Assembly: GCF_030412785.1 (NCBI RefSeq)
Contig: NZ_CP125296.1
Location: forward strand, 124,001-188,000
Length of the DNA: 64,000 nucleotides
Origin: Paraburkholderia sabiae
GTDB lineage: Bacteria > Pseudomonadota > Gammaproteobacteria > Burkholderiales > Burkholderiaceae
Direction of reading: 5' to 3'
The translations under genes were made by a program, and so were the position numbers. The notes under the pieces were generated by a model, which saw only the letters and a program-made list of their open reading frames with translations, made no database searches and was not told the origin of the DNA. Positions within the stretch are counted from its first letter, which is position 1; the number at the start of each line of letters is the position of its first letter. Positions 25,412-32,525 of this stretch are shown piece after piece.

Positions 25412-26539
25412 ATGAACGCGAAACTGGTCGGCGCAGCGGCGCTTCTCGGATGGGCGAGTGTCGCGAGCGCGCAGTCGTCTTCGGTGACGCTGTATGGCGT
25501 CGTCGATTCGGGGCTGCTGTATCAGAGCACGGCGGCGGCATCGTTCGCGCCGAATGCGAAGAATCTCGGCAAGGTGTATCGCTTCAAGGACGGCGGCATC
25601 TACGCGAGCATGTGGGGCATCAAGGGCAGCGAAGATATCGGCGGCGGGTATCGCGTCAATTTCAAGCTGCAGAGTTCCTTCGATACGGGCACCGGCAAGT
25701 CCGGTCTCAGCGACACGCCCGGTGTCACGGCCGCGTTCAACCAGTTCGCGACGGTCGGCGTGTCGGGGCCGATCGGCACGTTCAACGCGGGTCGCCAGAT
25801 CGTGCCGATGATCTACGCGATGGCCGAAACCGATGTGCGCAACGCGCAGTACTTCGGCAGCATTCTGACTGCGTGGCTCGGCATGAATCAGGCGGCGGGC
25901 TGGGCAGGGACGAGCACCAACGGGCCCATCGGCGCGCTGTACGACAGCAATGCGCTCGTCTACCAGACGCCGAGTTTTGCGGGCGTGTCGCTCGCACTCG
26001 AATATGCGCCGGGCGGCGTGCCCGGCGAGTTTCAGGGCGGCACGCGCGAATCGGCGGTGCTCAGGTATTCGAACTACGGGCTGAACCTGGCCGCTGTCTA
26101 CTACAACGGACACGACGCGAACCCCGCGCCGGGCGCGCCGTTGACGGGCGTGAACAACAACCGCTTCTTCTATTTCGGCGCGAAGTACACGTTCCATGAC
26201 TTCCTCGTGTCCGCGTCGTACGGCAAGGGCAAGAATCCGGCGCACAGCAGTCAGGCCGACTTCGACATGTATTCGTTCGGCCTCGGCTATGTCTTTTCGC
26301 CGACGCTGCGCGTGACCTCGGGCGTCTATTACCTGAAGGACGCGAACCACTCGGGCAATCATTCGACGGAATTCGCCGTCGGCGCGGAATACAGCCTGTC
26401 CAGACGCACGGTCGTGTACGGCCAGGTCGGCCATGTCAGCAACTCGGGCACGATGAACCAGACGATCGTCTACGGTCAGCCGGTTGCGCCGGGTGTCGGC
26501 ACGACGGCGGCCATGATCGGCCTGCGCCACAACTTCTGA
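25412..26539 (+). CDS. Outer-membrane porin (OpcP-like)
   Basis: A 375-residue general porin of the Burkholderia type. Residues 1-20 are a signal peptide (NAKLVGAAALLGWASVASA, then Q). The mature start SSSVTLYGVVDSGLLYQ is the standard first strand, and the end is a beta strand with C-terminal Phe (MIGLRHNF). Trimeric diffusion porins of this family admit small acids and amino acids. It lies 53 bases after the acyl-CoA ligase and is followed by a strong bidirectional terminator, so it closes the ligase-porin transcript. Confidence 0.92.
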   Translation: MNAKLVGAAALLGWASVASAQSSSVTLYGVVDSGLLYQSTAAASFAPNAKNLGKVYRFKDGGIYASMWGIKGSEDIGGGYRVNFKLQSSFDTGTGKSGLSDTPGVTAAFNQFATVGVSGPIGTFNAGRQIVPMIYAMAETDVRNAQYFGSILTAWLGMNQAAGWAGTSTNGPIGALYDSNALVYQTPSFAGVSLALEYAPGGVPGEFQGGTRESAVLRYSNYGLNLAAVYYNGHDANPAPGAPLTGVNNNRFFYFGAKYTFHDFLVSASYGKGKNPAHSSQADFDMYSFGLGYVFSPTLRVTSGVYYLKDANHSGNHSTEFAVGAEYSLSRRTVVYGQVGHVSNSGTMNQTIVYGQPVAPGVGTTAAMIGLRHNF

Positions 26540-26619
26540 CGTAAGCACTTCACGTCGCGCAGCGTGTGCAGTCCGCGCGACGCCCGCCCGCAGCGAGAGT
26601 ATTCTTTCGGTGAACTTGC

Positions 26620-26646
26620 AAAAGACGGTACATGTGCCGTCTTTTT
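26620..26646. terminator. Bidirectional intrinsic terminator after the porin
   Basis: AAAAGACGG and CCGTCTTTT pair perfectly around an eight-base loop, with T-run on the plus strand and A-run (T on minus) on the other side. Confidence 0.85.
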
Positions 26647-26675
26647 AGCAGAATGCCGAAGAAGGGTGGTGCCTC

Positions 26676-27683
26676 ATGGATGCGGTCTCCGACGTGCTGC
26701 GCGTCGTGCGCCTGGGCGGCGCGGTTTATCTTCACGCCGAACTGACGGCGCCCTGGGGCTTGATCGGGCACGCGGATCAGGCGTTGTGCACCGCGTATCT
26801 GCCGAGGTCGGACCGCATCGTTTCCTATCATCTGATCACGGAAGGCACGTGCTGGGCGCGCCTGCCCGACTCGAACGATCCCGGTATCTGCGTCGGCGCG
26901 GGCGAACTGCTCGTCGTGCCGCAGGGCGAGGCGCACATCATGGGCAGCGCGCCCGATGTGGCGCCTGTGCCCGCCGGGCCGCTGCTCGAAACGCAACTCG
27001 CGACCATGCGAGGCGAAGTGCTAAACCTCACGTACGGTGGCGGCGGCACGCCGACGCGCATCCTGTGCGGTTTTCTCGCCTGCGACGATGCGCTGAGCAA
27101 TCCCGTGCTCGGCTCGCTGCCGCGGCTCTTCAAGGTGGACGTGCGCAACGATCCGCAATCGGCGTGGATCGAGGCGTCGTTGCGCTATGCCGCCGAGGAG
27201 GCGGCGCAACGGCGCGCAGGCAGCGCAATCGTGCTGTCGCGTTTGTCGGAGCTGTTGTTCGTGTGGGCCGTGCGGCGCTGTATCGACGAACTGCCTGCCG
27301 ATCGCAAGAACTGGCTCGCGGGCGTGAAGGATCGCTTCGTCGGCCGCGCGCTGTCGATTCTGCATGCGCAGCCCGCGTACAACTGGACTGTCGATGAACT
27401 CGCGCGCAAGGTCGGGCTGTCGCGCTCCGCGTTCGCGCAGCGCTTCAGTGATCTGCTAGGCCAGCCGCCGATGCAATATCTCGCGCGCTGGCGTCTTATC
27501 GTCGCGGCGCAGGAACTGTCGTACAGCAGCAAGGCGATTGCAGCGATTGCCGAAGAGGTCGGCTACGAATCCGAGTCGGCGTTTCATCGCGCGTTCAGAC
27601 GCGAGTTCGGTCAACCGCCTGCTGCCTGGCGCAAGCGTCACAGCCAGGTGACGGGTACGGAAGCTCTGGTTGCGAGCCAGTAG
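26676..27683 (+). CDS. AraC-family regulator with cupin sensor
   Basis: A 335-residue regulator. The N-terminal half is a cupin_6-type domain (HLITEGTCWARLPDSNDPGI, then a GAGELLVVPQGEAHIMG segment). The C-terminal 95 residues carry two helix-turn-helix motifs (WTVDELARKVGLSRSAFAQR and IAEEVGYESESAFHRAFRRE, ending FGQPPAAWRKRH). Cupin_6 AraC proteins often control oxidoreductase or efflux genes. A terminator separates it from the upstream porin, so it has its own promoter. The 3' end overlaps the convergent gene at 27638 by 46 bases. Confidence 0.88.
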   Translation: MDAVSDVLRVVRLGGAVYLHAELTAPWGLIGHADQALCTAYLPRSDRIVSYHLITEGTCWARLPDSNDPGICVGAGELLVVPQGEAHIMGSAPDVAPVPAGPLLETQLATMRGEVLNLTYGGGGTPTRILCGFLACDDALSNPVLGSLPRLFKVDVRNDPQSAWIEASLRYAAEEAAQRRAGSAIVLSRLSELLFVWAVRRCIDELPADRKNWLAGVKDRFVGRALSILHAQPAYNWTVDELARKVGLSRSAFAQRFSDLLGQPPMQYLARWRLIVAAQELSYSSKAIAAIAEEVGYESESAFHRAFRREFGQPPAAWRKRHSQVTGTEALVASQ

Positions 27684-28144
27684 CGCGTGACGTTCAGCAG
27701 AACCTGGCTGGCGCGCAGCACGCGCAGCGCTTCGCTGCGCGCGCCGCTCCGTGTTGCTTGCATCAGGCAGTCGCGCGTTGACGTTTGCATGGGCGTCGCA
27801 TGCAGCGCATGAAGCTCGCTCGCGATCGTATGGATCAGGCGACGCAGCGCGGCATGCCATGCAAGCGGATCGAACATTCGCGAGCCACGCAGCGACTTCA
27901 TCAGCGAGAGGGCCGTGCCGAGTTCGCGCATGTGTCTGCCGTGATCATTGTTCAACTGACGCGCGACCGCGAAGCACACATCCCATCCGACATGCGTATG
28001 CACATGCAGCAACGCGAACAGCAGCACGGGCGGCAGCAGCGCGAGACTCTCGCGCATCAGCGGATCGCTGCGCAAGTGTTCGAGCAGTCGGGCATGGGAA
28101 TCGTCATGGATGGAGCGTCGGTGCAAGTCCGGCTGATGATGCAT
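27638..28144 (-). CDS. Hypothetical protein, His-rich helical
   Basis: A 168-residue protein of no recognised family. It starts at 28144, where an AGGAGG site is 7-8 bases upstream; an upstream ATG at 28243 has none. Segments include LALLPPVLLFALLHVHTHVG, which is hydrophobic and could be a membrane or core helix, and several His pairs. The C-terminus overlaps the AraC gene by 46 bases in convergent arrangement. Function unknown. Confidence 0.5.
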   Translation of the reverse strand: MHHQPDLHRRSIHDDSHARLLEHLRSDPLMRESLALLPPVLLFALLHVHTHVGWDVCFAVARQLNNDHGRHMRELGTALSLMKSLRGSRMFDPLAWHAALRRLIHTIASELHALHATPMQTSTRDCLMQATRSGARSEALRVLRASQVLLNVTRYWLATRASVPVTWL

Positions 28145-28450
28145 GACAAGGCCTCCTGTTACGCAAGGGTTCGCGGGCTCTCGTAGCCGATGGCGCGCGA
28201 CGATGCATCGCGACTGACCACGGCGAGGGAACTGGCTGCACACCCTGACTTCACAAGACCTTGCTGCCCGACGTTGTAGAACGCGCTTGCTGCAACAGAT
28301 GATTCATGGTGCTCGATGCCGTCTCATGACTCACTATGCGGCAAAGTGTGGCGATGACCTTTGCCCTTGCGTCGCGCCTCTTTATCCGATCGTCCAATTT
28401 TGTTGTGCGTCTTGCTTTGCGATCTTGCGTCGATTAAAAGGAGTGCCTAC
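28145..28450. other. Gene-free stretch, 306 bases
   Basis: No recognisable gene. It holds the leader of the minus-strand gene at 28144 and, on the right, a comparatively AT-rich segment near 28380-28440 (CCAATTTTGTTG, GATTAAAAGGAG) that probably includes the promoter and ribosome site of the small frame at 28451. Confidence 0.4.
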
Positions 28451-28552
28451 ATGCACGACGAACGGCAAACGGTCCTATCGACAATTGACGCGCGCGTGCC
28501 TTGCGACAACACTGTCTTTCGTGCGCGCCGTACGCTGCGAGTGATCGCGTGA
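28451..28552 (+). CDS. 33-residue ORF ahead of an SDR gene
   Basis: It begins MHDERQTVLSTIDARVPCDN behind AAAAGGAG, a strong ribosome site six to eight bases before the ATG, and ends 50 bases before the SDR start. It could be a leader peptide or a small basic protein. No family recognised; coding status rests on the ribosome site. Confidence 0.35.
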   Translation: MHDERQTVLSTIDARVPCDNTVFRARRTLRVIA

Positions 28553-28602
28553 CGGCGCGCACATTCAATTGAACTTCGACCTGCGTTGGGAGCGCGTACT
28601 TC

Positions 28603-29304
28603 ATGAACAGCTTGGACGGAACGATCGTCGCGATTACAGGCGCCTTCGGCAATCTCGGTCTCGTGACGGCGCAGGCGCTTGCGGAGCGTGGCGCGAAGGT
28701 CGCGCTGATCGGCAGAGGCAAGCCGCCGTCGAGTCTGCCCGCGTCGCTCGCGCAGGCGTGCGTCGTCGGCGGCATCGATCTCGCGGAACGCGACGCGGCG
28801 CAACGCGCGCTCGATTCGATCGCGAGTCAGCTCGGCGGATTGAATGCGCTCGTGAACGTTGCGGGCGGTTTCAGCTGGGAGACGATCGCCGATGGCAGCG
28901 CCGACACCTGGGAACGCATGTTCGACGTGAACGTGAAGACGACGCTGAACGCATCGAAGGCCGCGCTCTGGCATCTGACGAGAGCGACGGGCGGACGGAT
29001 CGTCAATGTCGGCGCGATGGCGGGGTTGAAGGCGGGCATGGGAATGGGCGCGTATGCCGCGTCGAAGGCGGGCGTGATGCGACTCACGGAAGCGCTTGCC
29101 GAAGAACTCAAGGACAAGGGCACCACCGTCAACGCGATCCTGCCGAGCATCATCGACACGCCGCAGAATCGCGCCGACATGCCCGACGCCGATTTCTCGC
29201 GCTGGGTGACATCGGAGCAGATCGGCGCGGTGATTGCGTTTCTGCTGTCGAAGGACGCGCAGTGCATCACGGGCGCATTGATTCCCGTTGCGGGTCGCGT
29301 TTGA
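28603..29304 (+). CDS. SDR-family protein, altered catalytic Ser
   Basis: A 233-residue SDR. The cofactor motif is TGAFGNLG (12-19) and the catalytic Tyr151-AASK-Lys155 pair is present. The usual catalytic Ser region reads NVGAMAG, so Gly/Ala stands where Ser is expected (about residue 138). The VGAMAGLKAGMGMGAYAASK segment looks conserved in a subgroup, so the enzyme may be active with a different proton relay or act on a small set of substrates. It is preceded by a small ORF and followed by the phoX-type gene with its own promoter. Confidence 0.8.
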   Translation: MNSLDGTIVAITGAFGNLGLVTAQALAERGAKVALIGRGKPPSSLPASLAQACVVGGIDLAERDAAQRALDSIASQLGGLNALVNVAGGFSWETIADGSADTWERMFDVNVKTTLNASKAALWHLTRATGGRIVNVGAMAGLKAGMGMGAYAASKAGVMRLTEALAEELKDKGTTVNAILPSIIDTPQNRADMPDADFSRWVTSEQIGAVIAFLLSKDAQCITGALIPVAGRV

Positions 29305-29338
29305 GTGCTCAGCAGCGTTTTTCAGACATTACAAACGC

Positions 29339-29367
29339 CTGTCAAACATATTTCATAATCATTTCCT
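29339..29367 (+). promoter_or_regulatory. Candidate Pho box upstream of phoX
   Basis: Three seven-base repeats four bases apart, CTGTCAA-acat-ATTTCAT, then aatc and ATTTCCT. The first matches the PhoB half-site CTGTCAT in six of seven positions, the others in five and four. It lies 85-113 bases before the phosphatase start. Confidence 0.5.
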
Positions 29368-29451
29368 AAAGTAGCGCGTCATACCGGCGCGCCGTGGACT
29401 GCCTGATCCTGGCGTGGACTGGTTGTTGATTCAACCAACCCATCCCCATCA

Positions 29452-31446
29452 ATGGATCACAAGAACATGGCGCAGCCTCTCGACTTCTCACGCCGCAAGG
29501 CGCTCAAGATCATTGCCGGCGCACCGATGCTGCCGCTCGGCAGCGCGGCAGCGGCTTCGTTGCTCACTGCATGCGGCGGCACCAGCGATCACCCGGCGAG
29601 CACCACGCCTGCGGCATCGACGGCTGCTTTCACGGCGGCGTCGTTCGGCGGCATGGCCGCGCCGTCGCTGGCCGATCCCGCCGCGATGGCGACGACCACG
29701 GTCGCCTCCACGCTCACCGCGCAGTTCAGCGACGGCAGCAGTCGCTCGTACAAGCTCGCGTATCAGCCGTTCTTCATCACGGGCGACACGGTGCCGAACA
29801 CCACGGGCGGCACGATCGTCGCGGGCGGTTATTTCGACATCAGCAACCAGCCGATCATCGACAGCTCGGTGGCCGGCAAGGAGCGCCAGTTCTTCTCCGA
29901 TTGCCCGGACGGCACGTCGCTGATCCGCCTCGACAAGCCGACCGTGAAAGGCGTGAAGGGCAACCCGGTGTTCGCCGTCGTGCAGTTCGAATACACGACG
30001 CGCGACCAGACGCAGACGGCGGCGGGCGACATGTACGGCAAGCTGCCGTCGCCGATCGCCGTGCTCACGCTCGATCAGGATCCGGCGACGGGCAAGCTCG
30101 CGCTGGTCAGCTACTCGAACGTCGATACGTCGGGCGCGCATGGTCTGTGGATCACGTGCGGCGCGAGTCTGTCGCCGTGGAACACGCATCTGTCGAGCGA
30201 AGAGTACGAGCCGGACGCCGCAAGCATCGCGACGAACACGCAGTTTCAGGCGTATAGCCAGAACCTATATGGCAATGCATCGACGGCGCGTCCGTATCAC
30301 TACGGCCATCTGCCCGAAGTCACCGTGAATCCCGACGGCACGGGCACCGTGAAAAAGCACTACTGCCTCGGCCGCATTTCGCACGAGCTGATTCAGGTGA
30401 TGCCCGACAAGCGCACCGTGCTGATGGGCGACGACGCGACCAACGGCGGCCTCTTCATGTTCGTCGCCGACAAGGAAGCGGACCTGTCGGCGGGCACGCT
30501 GTATGTGGCGAAGTGGGCGCAAACATCGTCGGCGAGTGCGGGCGCCGCGACGCTCACGTGGCTCAATCTCGGCCACGCGACCAGCGACGAAATCGAAGCG
30601 CTCGCCAACACGCTGACGATTACCGACATCATGGACATCGTCACCGACGAGCTGAATCCGCCGACCGATCCGACGTACACGAAGATTCACGTCGGCGGCA
30701 AGTTCAACTGGATTCGCATCAAGACGGGCATGGAAAAGGCCGCCGCGTTCCTCGAAACGCACCGCTACGCCGCGCTGCGCGGCGCGAGCATGGGCTTCAC
30801 GAAGCTCGAAGGCACGACGGTCAACGCGAAGGACAAGATCCTGTATTCGGCGATGTCGCAGATCACGTCGTCGATGGTGCGCGGCAATGCGCATTCGACG
30901 GATATCGCGCTCGACAAGGGCATCTCGTCGGGTGCCGTGTACGCGCTGAACATGAAGGCGGGACAGAGCGACCTGAGCGGCGCGGCCATCAACAGCGAAT
31001 GGGTGCCCGTCGACATGAGCGCGCCCGCCGCGCTCGTCGGCGAAGACCTGACGACGGCCGATAGCCTCGGCAATACGGCGAACCCTGAAAAGATCGCGAA
31101 TCCCGACAACCTCAAGTTCTCGGAGAAGCTGCGCACGCTCTTCATCGGCGAAGACAGCGGCATGCACGTGAACAACTTCCTGTGGGCGTACAACGTCGAC
31201 ACGAAGACGCTCGCGCGCATCCTGTCGTGTCCGGCGGGCGCGGAATCGACGGGCCTGCATGCTGTCGATGAAATCAACGGCTGGACGTACATCATGAGCA
31301 ACTTCCAGCACGCGGGCGACTGGACGAGTCTGCACGCGAAAGTGCAGACGACGCTCGATCCCCTCGTGCGCGCCAACTACAAGGATCGCTTCGGCTCGGC
31401 GGTCGGCTATCTCACGGCGGACCCGACCTCGATCAAGCTCGTGTAA
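29452..31446 (+). CDS. PhoX-family alkaline phosphatase, Tat-exported
   Basis: A 664-residue DUF839/PhoX-type phosphatase. The N-terminal SRRKALKI twin-arginine motif, hydrophobic segment and TACGG (a possible lipobox Cys) point to folded export by Tat, perhaps as a lipoprotein. Family segments follow: HGLWITCGASLSPWNTHLSS, EEYEPDA, then YHYGHLPEVTV, LGRISHELIQVMPD, MGDDATNGGLFMFV, and GEDSGMHVNNFLWAYNVD. PhoX enzymes use calcium and iron to release phosphate from esters in the periplasm. Start 29452 or 29467 (second Met) cannot be separated. A candidate Pho box lies upstream and an intrinsic terminator follows at 31543. Confidence 0.88.
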   Translation: MDHKNMAQPLDFSRRKALKIIAGAPMLPLGSAAAASLLTACGGTSDHPASTTPAASTAAFTAASFGGMAAPSLADPAAMATTTVASTLTAQFSDGSSRSYKLAYQPFFITGDTVPNTTGGTIVAGGYFDISNQPIIDSSVAGKERQFFSDCPDGTSLIRLDKPTVKGVKGNPVFAVVQFEYTTRDQTQTAAGDMYGKLPSPIAVLTLDQDPATGKLALVSYSNVDTSGAHGLWITCGASLSPWNTHLSSEEYEPDAASIATNTQFQAYSQNLYGNASTARPYHYGHLPEVTVNPDGTGTVKKHYCLGRISHELIQVMPDKRTVLMGDDATNGGLFMFVADKEADLSAGTLYVAKWAQTSSASAGAATLTWLNLGHATSDEIEALANTLTITDIMDIVTDELNPPTDPTYTKIHVGGKFNWIRIKTGMEKAAAFLETHRYAALRGASMGFTKLEGTTVNAKDKILYSAMSQITSSMVRGNAHSTDIALDKGISSGAVYALNMKAGQSDLSGAAINSEWVPVDMSAPAALVGEDLTTADSLGNTANPEKIANPDNLKFSEKLRTLFIGEDSGMHVNNFLWAYNVDTKTLARILSCPAGAESTGLHAVDEINGWTYIMSNFQHAGDWTSLHAKVQTTLDPLVRANYKDRFGSAVGYLTADPTSIKLV

Positions 31447-31535
31447 CGCTCAGGCTTGCGGCGATCCCCAACGATCTCATCGCGGGGAATTTGATGACGC
31501 TTCGGGCTGGACGGAAGGCACGGTTCGCTGGCGAT

Positions 31536-31679
31536 TCATCGACCCCTCTCCGGAGGGGTTTTTTTATTCGTGCAGAGTCTCTTGCAGCGCCGATATTCCT
31601 TGCGCAATTCAGCGATCTTCGCGACGACGCTCGCCAGAATGCCGAGCGCGCCGACCGTTTCTACCAAAGCGGAAAGCAT
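31536..31679 (-). CDS. 47-residue single-helix membrane peptide
   Basis: Begins MLSALVETVGALGILASVV and continues with AKIAELRKEYRRCKRLCTNKK, a hydrophobic helix followed by a strongly basic tail. AGGAG lies eight bases before the ATG (CAGGAGACACCCTC). The 3' end runs through the phoX terminator on the opposite strand. No family recognised. A holin-like, toxin-like or small regulatory membrane protein would fit; this is inference. Confidence 0.5.
   Translation of the reverse strand: MLSALVETVGALGILASVVAKIAELRKEYRRCKRLCTNKKTPPERGR
31543..31566 (+). terminator. Intrinsic terminator after phoX
   Basis: CCCCTC and GAGGGG pair around a four-base loop, followed by an eight-T run. Confidence 0.9.
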
Positions 31680-32017
31680 GAGGGTGTCTCCTGTTTCTGA
31701 GGCGAGGCGAGGGTGACGGCTCGCGCAGATGCAGAGTAAGTGCGCGGCCACCTCGTCACAATCTGGAAGTTCCAAAGCCAGATTTCGCCCTTGCCGAAGC
31801 GCGGAGTTCGCGCGCCGGCATTCAGAAGGACGATCCATGCTGTTCGATTTGAAGCGCGCAGGCGTGCCGTGGAGGCAGTCCTCGAAAGGACACTTCCTCT
31901 CCACGCTTCCTCACCGCGTCTTTCACGCGAGCGCGCAGGCCGCTCGCGTCTGTCACTATTTACGCCGATGCGGCGCAATCAAACGACGATGAACGCGCCG
32001 AAAAGGATTCGGCTTAC
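31680..32017. other. Gene-free stretch, 338 bases
   Basis: It holds the leader of the small gene at 31679 on the minus strand. A 51-codon frame at 31838-31992 on the plus strand has an AAGGA before its ATG but no protein-like features. Nothing else is supported. Confidence 0.35.
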
Positions 32018-32251
32018 GTGGAAGAGTATTTCGTATCGAGAGCGAGTGCCGTCGAGCGCGTGATCTTCGCCCGGCGCGCGCTCATGCGAGAGATGGAAGG
32101 CGCGAGCGCGGGCGCCTACGCACTCAGCCAGGGGCCATCGCTGCTCGACAAGCTCGAACAACTACTCTTCGATGTCCGCGCGGGGCGCGTATCCGATTTC
32201 GTCATGCCCTCGCTGAATAGCAAGGTGCGGATCCTCGTGACGAGCGACTAG
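32018..32251 (+). CDS. Hypothetical protein, 77 residues
   Basis: GTG start with AAGGA ten bases upstream. It encodes VERVIFARRALMREMEG, then LSQGPSLLDKLEQLLFDVRA and a C-terminal VRILVTSD, a helical and then strand-like soluble protein. The frame stays open upstream to 31853 (including YADAAQSNDDERAEKDSAY), but no better start is found. No family recognised. Confidence 0.4.
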   Translation: MEEYFVSRASAVERVIFARRALMREMEGASAGAYALSQGPSLLDKLEQLLFDVRAGRVSDFVMPSLNSKVRILVTSD

Positions 32252-32525
32252 CGCGTTGCCGCGCAGCTTCGCCGATCCGCTGCGAACCAGAATCAGAATC
32301 AGCAGGCGGGGGCGCGGCCTTACACCGAATACGAAAGTCCGGCCAGTCGGACGCATCCGGACGCAATCGTAAAACTGAGCGGACGCTCGGAATTTGACAT
32401 TCCGCACTTAACATTTACGTTCAGCTGTCGATAAAGCGTACTTCACCTGCCTCTTTCCGCGGATAACGGACTGCTTCATTCACCAAAGTCCGGCAGCGGT
32501 CGAGGGAACATTCCTGGGGGCTCTT

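Noticed and set aside
23263..25413. Long antisense frame over the acyl-CoA ligase
   Set aside because: Same reason: the sense strand carries a complete AMP-forming ligase; the antisense product is Arg/His-rich without motifs.
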